Shown: in pieces, positions 24,711 to 33,441 of the stretch
Position numbering within the stretch: the first letter of the stretch is position 1
Layout: each line of letters begins with the position of its first letter
Translations under genes and position numbers: made by a program
Notes under the pieces: model-generated
The model's database searches: none
What the model was told of the DNA's origin: nothing
Seen by the model: the letters and a program-made list of their open reading frames with translations, nothing else
From: Bacteroidaceae bacterium
GTDB lineage: Bacteria; Bacteroidota; Bacteroidia; Bacteroidales; Bacteroidaceae
DNA length: 63,076 bases
Reading direction: 5' to 3'
NCBI GenBank assembly: GCA_017540585.1
Contig: JAFYAT010000010.1
Location: 1-63,076, forward strand

Positions 24711-25319
24711 TTAGAATCTCACACCAAGCTTGAAATCTACAGATGACCACTTACAACTTGCGTCATCCCCGACTGATACGAAATTAGTGAAATCCTTAGC
24801 ATATCCAACACCAAGAATCAAACCATTAACATTTATATCAGCACCAACCTGCCATCCTAATCCGAAACGATTGTACCCATCATAATCGAACAAGCTTATG
24901 CTTTGTTTGCGTCCATACGAATCATAACCCGAAATATTGTATGAAATAAAGTATGAGCCATTAAAACCTGCATAAGGTTCAATTTTCAGACTATTAGCAA
25001 GCTCTAAAGACAATTTCAGATTCAATGGGAACTGACATCTGACACATTTTTCTTTTAATCCGTTTTCTTCGTCCCAAAGATAAGAAAGCTTTCCTCCAAA
25101 CACGAGATAAACCATATTATCTTTTTTAGACAGATAGTTATATCCTGCTGAAACAGAGTTTCCCTTTCCGCTTACACTCAGATCATTTCGTGCCCCTGGA
25201 ACAGATGCTTTCGTAGTCAGAGTAACAGGTGAATAATTGATGTAGAGTTCATTGCTTTGAGCATTAGCATTTGTAAGTCCTGCAAATGCCAACGATAATA
25301 CCATGAATAGCTTTTTCAT
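24711..25319 (-). CDS. Outer-membrane beta-barrel protein (202 aa)
   Basis: 202 residues, signal peptide MKKLFMVLSLAFAGLTNANA. The mature protein begins NELYINYSPVT, similar to the 21510 gene (NEVYMSLSPVT), has the centre SLKIEPYAGFNGSYF and WQVGADINVNGLILGVGYAK, and ends WSSVDFKLGVRF with a terminal Phe. It is the last of three such genes read together (26612 to 24711, gaps of 29 and 31 nt). Function unknown; a variable small porin or adhesin-like barrel is possible. Confidence 0.8.
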   Translation of the reverse strand: MKKLFMVLSLAFAGLTNANAQSNELYINYSPVTLTTKASVPGARNDLSVSGKGNSVSAGYNYLSKKDNMVYLVFGGKLSYLWDEENGLKEKCVRCQFPLNLKLSLELANSLKIEPYAGFNGSYFISYNISGYDSYGRKQSISLFDYDGYNRFGLGWQVGADINVNGLILGVGYAKDFTNFVSVGDDASCKWSSVDFKLGVRF

Positions 25320-25350
25320 CGAATAGCTTTTTGTTTAACTTCGTGACACA

Positions 25351-25980
25351 TTAGAAACGATAACCAATCTTGAGATTATAAGAGTACCACTTCTGCTCCA
25401 CTTTCACACCTTGTGAGACAGTACTATCAAAATTTGTGAAGTCATGCTGATACTCAAATCCTAATACAACATTACTGATTGCAAGGTTTGCGCCAAAATG
25501 ATATCCGACAGTTAAGCTATTAGCATCTGGGAACCATTTCTCGATAGCACTTTGACCAGAATACAGAATTCTGTCTTCTCCACTAAAGAAATAAGTAGCG
25601 TCAAGTCCCGCATAAGGCTCAAGAGTAACATTCGTTCCCAGTTCTGCAGCATACATAAGACTTACCGGAATCTGCATTCTTGTGAATATGGCATCATCCA
25701 TAACAACTCCAGCAATTTCCACATCACTACGCATCTTACCATACTGGAAGTTCATACCAACCATACAGTTCAATGGATTTGTTGCAGAAATTGGCACAAT
25801 ACGATTGTATCCTAAGCCAAAAGAAGTAAAATCCACATCCATATTCACTTTTACAGAAGAATTAGAGGAAGAAGAGGACATAGTTGGGAAATCACAAAGA
25901 AGATAAACTTCATTTCTCTGTGCAAAAGCACTTGTACACATAGCCATTGCAAGGGCAAGGGCAGAAAATAGTTTTTTCAT
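25351..25980 (-). CDS. Outer-membrane beta-barrel protein (209 aa)
   Basis: 209 residues, signal peptide MKKLFSALALAMAMCTSAFA. Family features: NEVYLLCDFPT start, a serine run (SSSSSNSS) after it, VTLEPYAGLDATYFF centre, FGANLAISNVVLGFEYQHDF and YSYNLKIGYRF tail. It is the middle gene of the three-gene operon, 29 nt after the 26010 gene. The serine-rich loop right after the first strand is the least conserved part of the paralogues and would face outward. Function unknown. Confidence 0.8.
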   Translation of the reverse strand: MKKLFSALALAMAMCTSAFAQRNEVYLLCDFPTMSSSSSNSSVKVNMDVDFTSFGLGYNRIVPISATNPLNCMVGMNFQYGKMRSDVEIAGVVMDDAIFTRMQIPVSLMYAAELGTNVTLEPYAGLDATYFFSGEDRILYSGQSAIEKWFPDANSLTVGYHFGANLAISNVVLGFEYQHDFTNFDSTVSQGVKVEQKWYSYNLKIGYRF

Positions 25981-26009
25981 TTTTCAAGAAATTAATTTAG
26001 TTATTATTA

Positions 26010-26612
26010 TTATTCAAATCGTAAGCCAACTTTGAAATCAATTGATGACCACTTTGTATTATAATCAGAAGAATAATTCGTAAAATCTTTCTCATAGCAC
26101 ACACCAATAACAAAATTATTTATGCGCAAATCCAAACCGACATGACCTCCAAAAGTAAAATGATTGAGTTCTCCTTCAGAGAACAGATCTACGGAAGAAG
26201 AACCTGAGCCATAAGGATTATCAGCAGAAACGGTGTGCACCATATACATAGACGCATTAAGACCCGCATAAGGTTCTAATGCACTCTCTTTACCCACCAT
26301 CAATTTACACTTGAGACTTGCTGGTACCTTTAATCTGAGAATATTCTCGGTAAAAGATTCTTCCTTATCCCAAATATAGGAGAGTTTGCCACCAATAACA
26401 AAATAACAATTGTCATTAAAGCAAGGATTCAGACTATTATAGCCCAATGACAATCCATAATTGTTATCACTTACACTTATCTTAGTGCCATTAACGGTTT
26501 CACTTGACGTAGCAAAAAGACTTGAATAACTTGCAAAAATTTCTGCTGCCTGAGCATTAGCTTTCTGCATACACGCAAACGTAATAGATAAAATAATAAA
26601 GATCCGTTTCAT
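26010..26612 (-). CDS. Outer-membrane beta-barrel protein (200 aa)
   Basis: 200 residues, signal peptide MKRIFIILSITFACMQKANA. Shared features: AEIFASYSSLF start, YNSLNPCFNDNCYFVIGGKL, SALEPYAGLNASMYM, HVGLDLRINNFVIGVCYEKD and the terminal WSSIDFKVGLRF (here with a final Glu). First gene of the three-gene operon, with promoter box at 26657-26664. It is closest by eye to the 24711 paralogue (identical stretches around KLSYIWD/KLSYLWDEE and KDFTNY/KDFTNF). Function unknown. Confidence 0.8.
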   Translation of the reverse strand: MKRIFIILSITFACMQKANAQAAEIFASYSSLFATSSETVNGTKISVSDNNYGLSLGYNSLNPCFNDNCYFVIGGKLSYIWDKEESFTENILRLKVPASLKCKLMVGKESALEPYAGLNASMYMVHTVSADNPYGSGSSSVDLFSEGELNHFTFGGHVGLDLRINNFVIGVCYEKDFTNYSSDYNTKWSSIDFKVGLRFE

Positions 26613-26656
26613 ATAGTTGTTTATGGATTAAAATATCATAAAAAAATTACAAGATG

Positions 26657-26664
26657 CAAAGTTA
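26657..26664 (-). promoter_or_regulatory. -7 box for the three-gene OMP operon
   Basis: Minus strand TAACTTTG, about 45 nt upstream of the ATG at 26612. Confidence 0.65.
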
Positions 26665-26727
26665 AGGATTTTTCAGGTAGCCCGAAAACAAATTATAGGA
26701 TTTTTCGGCAAGAACATCATAAAAAAC

Positions 26728-26763
26728 AAAATTTGCCGCTTCTGCACGAAGCGACAAATTTTA
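26728..26763. terminator. Strong orphan hairpin
   Basis: AAAATTTGCCGCTTC and GAAGCGACAAATTTT pair (one mismatch) around TGCAC, with A- and T-runs outside. It stands about 110 bp upstream of an OMP operon and 870 bp before pyrB, so no gene in the window clearly ends here. It may bound an unannotated transcript or be a repeat. Confidence 0.5.
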
Positions 26764-27141
26764 TTTCCTTAACATAATGTACTGACACTTCAGTTTTTTG
26801 TAAAGGAGTGAACTTTCAATTTTAGGAAGTAAATGAACTTAGAAAAAGCTATTATATTTTGAACATTGCAAAGATATGAGGTTTCCGTAGAAAGAACTTG
26901 TAATATAAACACAAAAATGTCTTATTTTATATTTTTGATAACTTTTCATTGTCTTAAAAAAACACAGAAACAACATTTAAGACACAGTTTAACATATTTA
27001 ATGGTACATTCGTAAACAAAGATGGTTACATCCGAAAATAAATCAAAAGTATGGTTGAATGATATAATCCCACTCTAACCGTACAGGTCAAAAAAATTGT
27101 CACGAACTAACGTGATGGACATCTATTTTTTACTTGATTAT

Positions 27142-27230
27142 CCTTCGGGATTCCTTCGGGAATGCTTCGGGAATGCTTCGGGAATGCTTTAAGACGCTAT
27201 CGATGAGTTATCGAAGGACTATCGAAGGAC
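27142..27230. repeat. 11-bp periodic array (CTTCGGGAAT / TATCGAAGGA)
   Basis: Units of CCTTCGGGATT, CCTTCGGGAAT and GCTTCGGGAAT begin at 27142, 27153, 27164, 27175 and 27186, exactly every 11 bp. A second motif TATCG(A)... begins at 27198, 27209 and 27220, again every 11 bp. It lies in the 1-kb gap between the OMP operon and pyrB, which otherwise shows only the hairpin at 26728, the array at 27319 and the pyrB promoter. Confidence 0.85.
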
Positions 27231-27318
27231 TTTCACCTCATCATTTTTATGTAAAACTACCCAAAATTCCGAAAAAGACAAAAAAGGATAGTATTTTTCC
27301 GTTATCATAGCAAAAAGA

Positions 27319-27384
27319 GTACGGATAAAGTACTGACTAAGTACTGACTAAGTATAGACGAAGTACTGACTAAGTACTGACTAT
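27319..27384. repeat. 11-bp periodic array (GTACTGACTAA)
   Basis: Six units (GTACGGATAAA, GTACTGACTAA twice, GTATAGACGAA, GTACTGACTAA, GTACTGACTAT) start at 27319, 27330, 27341, 27352, 27363 and 27374. A short array of the same motif is at 38373-38403. Confidence 0.85.
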
Positions 27385-27583
27385 GAACTTTAGGACAAAA
27401 CATGGTGGGGGATGTGTATTTTGGTATTGACGTCAACTATACGGAAACCGACGAACAAAATGGGAAATGTTTCATGTCACGCAACCGTTACGAAAATCTT
27501 AATTCTTAAATCTTAACTCTTAATTAACTCTTAAATTCTCTTAATTTCTTTGTCCTTAATTATTAAATATGAATTTTATTGAT

Positions 27584-27591
27584 TACCTTTG
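27584..27591 (+). promoter_or_regulatory. -7 box for pyrBI
   Basis: TACCTTTG, 42 nt upstream of the pyrB ATG at 27634. Confidence 0.65.
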
Positions 27592-27633
27592 CACGATATT
27601 TTGTAATTACAACAATAAACTTCAATAACTATA

Positions 27634-28569
27634 ATGGAAAATAGAAGCATTGTTTCGATTGCCGACTACAGCAAGGAGAAGATTCAGAACCTCCTCGACA
27701 TGGCAACCGAATTCGAGAAGCATCCTAACAGAAGCCTGCTAAAGGGCAAGGTGGTGGCTACGCTCTTCTTTGAGCCTTCCACACGTACTCGACTTTCTTT
27801 CGTAACAGCGGCTAACAGACTGGGTGCGCGCGTCATCGGATTCACCGACCCTAAGGTTACGAGTTCATCAAAGGGCGAGACGCTGAAGGATACCATCAAG
27901 ATGGTTAGCAACTATGCAGACGTCATCGTCATGCGTCACAAACTTGAAGGCGCGGCTCTCTACGCAAGCGAGGTGACCAACATCCCTATCATCAACGCTG
28001 GTGACGGTTCAAACCTCCACCCTTCTCAGACAATGCTCGACCTCTATTCCATTTACAAGACTCAGGGAACACTTGAGAACCTCAACATCTACCTCGTGGG
28101 CGACCTCAAGTATGGACGTACGGTCCACAGCCTCATTATGTCTATGCGCAAGTATAATCCTACCTTCCACTTCATCGCTCCTAAGGAGTTGGAGATGCCA
28201 GAAGAGTACAAGCTCTACTGCCAGAAGGAAGGTATCAAGTACATCGAGCAGCAGGACTTCACCGAAGATACTATTGCCGATGCCGATATCCTCTACATGA
28301 CACGTGTACAGCGTGAACGTTTCACCGACCTCATGGAGTATGAGCGCGTGAAGGATGCCTATATTCTCCGTGCCGACATGCTCAGCAAGTGTCGCGAGAA
28401 CATGAAGATTCTTCATCCTCTGCCACGTGTTAACGAGATTCAGTATGACGTTGACGACAGCAAGCATGCCTACTACTTTGAGCAGGCACAGAATGGTCTC
28501 TACGCTCGTGAGGCCCTTATCTGCGACGTCCTCGGCATAACACTTGAGGATATCAAGAAGGATAAATGA
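27634..28569 (+). CDS. pyrB: Aspartate carbamoyltransferase catalytic subunit
   Basis: 311 residues, normal length. PyrB joins carbamoyl phosphate and aspartate in the first committed step of pyrimidine synthesis. Signature motifs: [11 protein letters not shown] (carbamoyl-phosphate site), [12 protein letters not shown] and the aspartate-site [11 protein letters not shown]. Start at ATG 27634 fits the family N-terminus ([20 protein letters not shown]). The regulatory subunit pyrI follows at 28754, so the enzyme should be the allosteric class-B type. A C/G-rich hairpin element lies directly after the stop. Confidence 0.97.
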   Translation: MENRSIVSIADYSKEKIQNLLDMATEFEKHPNRSLLKGKVVATLFFEPSTRTRLSFVTAANRLGARVIGFTDPKVTSSSKGETLKDTIKMVSNYADVIVMRHKLEGAALYASEVTNIPIINAGDGSNLHPSQTMLDLYSIYKTQGTLENLNIYLVGDLKYGRTVHSLIMSMRKYNPTFHFIAPKELEMPEEYKLYCQKEGIKYIEQQDFTEDTIADADILYMTRVQRERFTDLMEYERVKDAYILRADMLSKCRENMKILHPLPRVNEIQYDVDDSKHAYYFEQAQNGLYAREALICDVLGITLEDIKKDK

Positions 28570-28570
28570 T

Positions 28571-28607
28571 GCCCCCTAACCCCCGAAGGGGGCAGCCATC
28601 CGGAGTA
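28571..28607 (+). repeat. C/G-rich intergenic hairpin element
   Basis: GCCCCCTAACCCCCGAAGGG and GGGC form a GC hairpin, followed by agCCATCCGG, starting 2 nt after the pyrB stop. Similar elements are at 42711, 42815, 45176 and 45842. The remaining 28608-28753 holds a degenerate relative (CCATCCCCCCC) and no gene. Confidence 0.7.
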
Positions 28608-28753
28608 TGACGGATGTATGCATTCGGGGTCAACATATTTTGCCATCCCCCCCAATATCAGGATGGCCGCCAATGGAGTTCTGAGTTATAAGTTATGAGT
28701 CAGCAAAACTTTTAATTTTTAACTTTTAACTCCAAAGGCCAGGGGAATTTCTT

Positions 28754-29206
28754 ATGAGTAACAAAGAACAGAAACTCGTGGCTGCTCTTGAGAACGGAAC
28801 AGTCATCGATCACATACCAACAGACAAGCTCTTCACCATCGCCCAGCTTCTTGAGGTGAGCAAGTGTACAGAGCCTGTACTTATCGGCAACAACCTTGAG
28901 AGCAAGATGATGGGAAAAAAGGGACTTATCAAGATAAGCGGTAAGTTCTTCACAGAGGCTGAAATCAGCAAGCTTGCCGTTGTATGCCCTAACATACGTC
29001 TCGTAGAGATTCGCAACTACGAAGTAGTGGCAAAGCGACAGATTACTCTCCCTGAGACACTCACGGACATCGTGAAGTGTGCAAACCCTGTCTGCATTAC
29101 CAACAACGAGCCTATGAAGACAGTATTCTACCTCAAGGGTACTGACACACTCAAGTGCCGCTACTGTGGCAAAGAACAGAAATTGGAAAATATAAAACTT
29201 AAATAA
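28754..29206 (+). CDS. pyrI: Aspartate carbamoyltransferase regulatory subunit
   Basis: 150 residues. PyrI binds nucleotide effectors and holds the catalytic trimers through a zinc site. The N-terminal part NGTVIDHIPTDKLFTIAQLL is the effector domain; the C-terminal zinc ligands are in CANPVCITN and LKCRYCGKE (four cysteines, CxxxxC...CxxC spacing typical of PyrI). Start ATG 28754 is in the usual place. Cotranscribed with pyrB across a repeat-filled 184-nt gap. Confidence 0.96.
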   Translation: MSNKEQKLVAALENGTVIDHIPTDKLFTIAQLLEVSKCTEPVLIGNNLESKMMGKKGLIKISGKFFTEAEISKLAVVCPNIRLVEIRNYEVVAKRQITLPETLTDIVKCANPVCITNNEPMKTVFYLKGTDTLKCRYCGKEQKLENIKLK

Positions 29207-29214
29207 AAGGCTGG

Positions 29215-29340
29215 CCCCCACCCCGACCCTCCCCACAGGGGGAGGGAGTATTGACAGGACAACAGGCACACAAACCATATTGTCCAAGAGGAATAATGTT
29301 TCCGTCAACCCTCACAGAGGGATGGGAAGAGGGGCAGAGT
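29215..29340 (+). repeat. C/G-rich hairpin between pyrI and ileS
   Basis: GACCCTCCCCacaGGGGGAGGG near 29228-29248 forms a GC hairpin shortly after the pyrI stop, with a partial relative (CCTCACAGAGGGATGGGAAG) before ileS. No gene is visible in this stretch. Confidence 0.6.
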
Positions 29341-29351
29341 GTTTAAATATT

Positions 29352-32300
29352 ATGAGCAAATTTACAGAACGTGCTAAACTTAACCTTTCACAGGTTAATG
29401 AAGATGTACTTAAGGATTGGAACGCAGAGGATGTGTTCCACAAGAGTATTGAGGAACGTGAGGGATGCCCATCCTTCATATTCTTCGAAGGACCTCCATC
29501 AGCCAACGGACACCCAGGTATCCACCACGTGATGGGTCGTACAATCAAGGATACATTCCTTCGCTATAAGACAATGCAGGGCTATCAGGTAAAGCGTAAG
29601 GCAGGTTGGGACACACACGGTCTCCCTGTTGAACTTTCAGTTGAGAAGTCACTCGGCATTACAAAGGAAGATATTGGCAAGAAGATTTCAGTTGATGACT
29701 ACAACGATGCTTGCCGCAAGAACGTGATGATGTACACAGACGAGTGGACTCAGCTCACAGACAAGATGGGTTACTGGGTTGACCTCGAGCACCCTTACAT
29801 CACTTACGACAACAAGTATATCGAGACTCTCTGGTATCTCCTCAAGCAGCTCTACAACAAGGGGCTCCTCTACAAGGGCTACACTATCCAGCCATACTCT
29901 CCAGCAGCAGGTACAGGTCTTTCTTCTCACGAGCTTAACCAGCCTGGTTGCTACCGTGACGTAAAGGACACTACCGTTACAGCTCAGTTCAAGGTACTCG
30001 ATGTATGCGAAGGACTCAAGGGCAAGGGTGAGGTTGTCAACTCAGAACTCCTCACTCAGAGCTCAGCACTCCCAACATACATCCTCGCATGGACAACAAC
30101 ACCTTGGACACTCCCTTCAAACACAGCACTCTGTGTTGGTCCTAAGATTGACTATGTTGCTCTCAAGGGCAACAACCCATATACAAACGAAGAGGCTATC
30201 TACATCCTTGCCGAGAGCCGTCTCGTTGCTTATTTCCAGGCAGAGAAGGATGAGGAAGGCAACGAGAAGCCACTCCAGATTATCTGGCGCGGTAAGGGTA
30301 CAGACCTCGTAGGTCTCCACTACCAGCAGCTCATGCCATGGGTTAAGCCATGCGACCTTGTTGACGGTAAGGTAGTTGAGAAGTCAGCAGAGGCATTCCG
30401 TGTAATCCCTGGTGACTACGTAACAACAGAGGACGGTACAGGTATCGTACACATCGCACCTACATTCGGGGCTGACGACGCCAAGGTAGCCAAGGATGCA
30501 GGCATCCCATCACTCTTCGTAATCGACAAGGCAGGCGACACTCGTCCAATGGTTGACTTCACAGGTAAGTACTTCGTGAAAGCAGACATGAACGAGGAGT
30601 TCGTGGCAGCATGTGTCAACGAGGCATACTGGAAGCATTCAGGCGACTTCGTCAAGAACGCTTACGACCCTAAGTACAACGTGGACGGCAAGTATGACGA
30701 GAAGGCAGCCGCTAAGGACATGGACCTCAACGTCATCCTCTGTCTTGAGATGAAGGAAGAAGGAACAGCATTCAAGATTGAGAAGCATGTTCACAACTAT
30801 CCACATTGCTGGCGTACAGACAAGCCTGTGCTCTACTACCCTCTCGACTCTTGGTTCATCAAGTCAACAGCCAAGAAGGATCGTATGTTCGAGCTTAACA
30901 AGACAATCAACTGGAAGCCAGAGTCAACAGGTACAGGACGCTTCGGTAAGTGGCTTGAGAACCTCAACGACTGGAACCTCTCACGTTCACGCTACTGGGG
31001 TACTCCACTCCCAATCTGGCGCAACCGCGACACACGCGAGGAAATCTGTATCGGCTCAGTTGAGGAACTCTACAACGAGATTGAGAAGGCAGTTGCTGCA
31101 GGCGTGATGAAGAGCAACCCATTCAAGGATAAGGGCTTCGTTCCAGGCAACATGGAGCAGGCTAACTACGACAAGATTGACCTCCACCGTCCTTACGTGG
31201 ATGACATCAAGCTCGTAAGCGAGAACGGAAACGTGCTCACACGTGAACTCGACCTTATCGACGTATGGTTCGACTCAGGTGCTATGCCTTACGCTCAGAT
31301 TCACTACCCATTCGAGAACAAGGAACTCATCGACAACGGAACAGCATTCCCAGCCAACTTCATCGCCGAGGGTGTTGACCAGACACGTGGATGGTTCTTC
31401 ACACTCCACGCCATCGCAACAATGGTGTTCGACAGCGTGGCATACAAGAACGTAATATCAAATGGTCTCGTTCTTGACAAGAACGGTATCAAGATGTCAA
31501 AGCGTCTTGGCAACGTAATCAACCCATTCGAGTGTATCGGCACTTACGGTGCTGACGCAGTACGTTGGTACATGATTACAAACTCATCTCCATGGGACAA
31601 CCTCTCATTCGACCCAGAGGGCGTGAAGGAGGTAACAAGCTCATTCTTCATGAAGCTTCAGCAGGCATACTCATTCTTCACAATGTATGCTAATGTTGAT
31701 GGATTCGAGTACAAGGAGGCAGACATCGACTACAAGAACCGTCCTGACTTCGACCGTTGGTTGCTCTCAGAACTCAACACACTCGTTAAGAACGTACAGA
31801 CATACCTCGATGACTACGACCCAACACCAGCAGGTCGTCTCATTCAGGAGTTTGTCATCAACAACCTCTCTAACTGGTACATCCGTCTTAACAAGGCACG
31901 TTTCTGGGGAAGCAAGAATACAGACGACAAGCTCAGCGCATACCAGACACTCTACACTTGTCTCGACACGCTCAGCCGTCTCATCGCTCCTATCGCACCA
32001 TTCTATGCTGACCAGCTCTTCCGTGACCTCAACGCAGCAACAGGCAAGGACAACGCCAAGAGCGTACACCTCGCTAAGTTCCCAGCATACAATGAGGAAT
32101 ACATCGACTCTGAACTTGAGGCAGCAATGGAGGCAGCCATGAAGGTAACATCAATGGGACTCTCTATCCGTAAGAAGGTACAGATTCCTGTTATCCAGGC
32201 TCTTCAGGCAATCGCTATCCCAGATACAGATGCTGTTCTCTCAGCTCAGCTCCAGCGCATGGCTTCAATCATCACGAAGGAAGTCAACGTCAAGGAACTC

Positions 32301-32840
32301 CAGCTCATGGATGGTGCTAAGCTCGTCAAGAACGTGAAGTGTGACTTCCGTGTGATGGGTAAGAAGTTCGGAAAGCAGATGAAGGCTGTAAGTGCTGCCG
32401 TAACAGCAATGTCACAGGCACAGATTGCAGAACTCGAGTCAAAGGGACAGATCACACTCAAGGCTGACGGAGAGGACGCAGTTGTTGAACTCTCAGACGT
32501 AAGCATCATGAGTCAGGACATCCCAGGATGGAGCGTTGCAAACGAAGGTGCAGTAACAGTTGCACTCGACATCACAATCACTCCAGAGCTCAAGAACGAG
32601 GGTAACTCACGTAAGATTATCAAGCAGATACAGACTCTCCGTAAGTCACAAGGCTTCGAGATTACCGACCGTATCAAGGTTACAATCTCAGAGTGTCCAG
32701 AGACAAAGGCTGTGCTTGACTCATTCAAGGAGCATATTGCAGCTCAGGTTCTTGCTAATTCAATCACACTCGGAGCATCTGAGGGTGAGGAGTACAACTT
32801 CGATGACTTCAAAGCTGTAATAAATGTCACAAAGGACTAA
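29352..32840 (+). CDS. ileS: Isoleucyl-tRNA synthetase
   Basis: 1162 residues from ATG 29352 (MSKFTERAKLNLSQVNEDVL); the longer frame reads repeat-like DNA. Class I synthetase that charges tRNA-Ile and edits valine. Motifs: PPSANGHPGIHHVMGR (HIGH signature) at about residues 50-65, WTTTPWTLPSNTALC in the editing-domain region, GWDTHGLP, the KMSKRLGNV loop, and WYIRLNKARFW in the anticodon domain. Length agrees with the Bacteroidetes type of IleRS. Highly expressed codon use. lspA overlaps its 3' end by 17 bp. Confidence 0.98.
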   Translation: MSKFTERAKLNLSQVNEDVLKDWNAEDVFHKSIEEREGCPSFIFFEGPPSANGHPGIHHVMGRTIKDTFLRYKTMQGYQVKRKAGWDTHGLPVELSVEKSLGITKEDIGKKISVDDYNDACRKNVMMYTDEWTQLTDKMGYWVDLEHPYITYDNKYIETLWYLLKQLYNKGLLYKGYTIQPYSPAAGTGLSSHELNQPGCYRDVKDTTVTAQFKVLDVCEGLKGKGEVVNSELLTQSSALPTYILAWTTTPWTLPSNTALCVGPKIDYVALKGNNPYTNEEAIYILAESRLVAYFQAEKDEEGNEKPLQIIWRGKGTDLVGLHYQQLMPWVKPCDLVDGKVVEKSAEAFRVIPGDYVTTEDGTGIVHIAPTFGADDAKVAKDAGIPSLFVIDKAGDTRPMVDFTGKYFVKADMNEEFVAACVNEAYWKHSGDFVKNAYDPKYNVDGKYDEKAAAKDMDLNVILCLEMKEEGTAFKIEKHVHNYPHCWRTDKPVLYYPLDSWFIKSTAKKDRMFELNKTINWKPESTGTGRFGKWLENLNDWNLSRSRYWGTPLPIWRNRDTREEICIGSVEELYNEIEKAVAAGVMKSNPFKDKGFVPGNMEQANYDKIDLHRPYVDDIKLVSENGNVLTRELDLIDVWFDSGAMPYAQIHYPFENKELIDNGTAFPANFIAEGVDQTRGWFFTLHAIATMVFDSVAYKNVISNGLVLDKNGIKMSKRLGNVINPFECIGTYGADAVRWYMITNSSPWDNLSFDPEGVKEVTSSFFMKLQQAYSFFTMYANVDGFEYKEADIDYKNRPDFDRWLLSELNTLVKNVQTYLDDYDPTPAGRLIQEFVINNLSNWYIRLNKARFWGSKNTDDKLSAYQTLYTCLDTLSRLIAPIAPFYADQLFRDLNAATGKDNAKSVHLAKFPAYNEEYIDSELEAAMEAAMKVTSMGLSIRKKVQIPVIQALQAIAIPDTDAVLSAQLQRMASIITKEVNVKELQLMDGAKLVKNVKCDFRVMGKKFGKQMKAVSAAVTAMSQAQIAELESKGQITLKADGEDAVVELSDVSIMSQDIPGWSVANEGAVTVALDITITPELKNEGNSRKIIKQIQTLRKSQGFEITDRIKVTISECPETKAVLDSFKEHIAAQVLANSITLGASEGEEYNFDDFKAVINVTKD

Positions 32841-33441
32841 ATACATAGTATCAATCGCTATATTCATCGCCGTACTTGTCATTGACCAGATAATAAAGGT
32901 CAATGTCAAGACGGGGATGTTTCTTGGCGAACGTATCGAGATAACATCTTGGTTCTCTCTTGTGTTCGTAGAAAACAACGGTATGGCTTTCGGTTGGGAA
33001 CTATGGGGAGGCAAACTCTTCCTCACGCTCTTCCGTATCGTAGCCGTATCAGTCATAGGATGGTTCATCTACAAGGAGATAAAGCGCAACAGACCTTTCG
33101 GTTACATCGTATGCCTTTCACTCATCATGGCTGGTGCAGCAGGCAATATCATCGACTGTCTTTTCTACGGACTTATATTCAACACACCACCATATCCAGG
33201 CGTGGCGCAGTTCGTACCTTTTGGTGAAGGCTACGGCGACTTCCTATATGGTAAGGTTGTGGATATGTTCTACTTTCCTCTTATCGAATGGGACATGCCA
33301 AATGTAAGCTATCTGCCTTATGCAGGTGAACATTGCGTGTTCTTCAGCCCGATATTCAACTTTGCCGATGCCGCCATTTCTGTAGGTATCGTAGCACTCA
33401 TCCTCTTCTATTACAAGATACTCAACGAATTGAACAAATAA
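32824..33441 (+). CDS. lspA: Lipoprotein signal peptidase
   Basis: 205 residues with four membrane segments. LspA cleaves the signal peptide of prolipoproteins in the inner membrane. The catalytic aspartates lie in AGNIIDCLFYGLIFN and IFNFADAAISVG (the N..D and F.xAD motifs). The Bacteroidetes forms carry an insert between them, as here (FGEGYGDFLYGKVVDM). Its start overlaps ileS by 17 bp, and its stop overlaps the next ATG (TAATG), so the three genes are translationally coupled. The dksA homologue common between ileS and lspA in relatives is absent. Confidence 0.95.
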   Translation: MSQRTKYIVSIAIFIAVLVIDQIIKVNVKTGMFLGERIEITSWFSLVFVENNGMAFGWELWGGKLFLTLFRIVAVSVIGWFIYKEIKRNRPFGYIVCLSLIMAGAAGNIIDCLFYGLIFNTPPYPGVAQFVPFGEGYGDFLYGKVVDMFYFPLIEWDMPNVSYLPYAGEHCVFFSPIFNFADAAISVGIVALILFYYKILNELNK

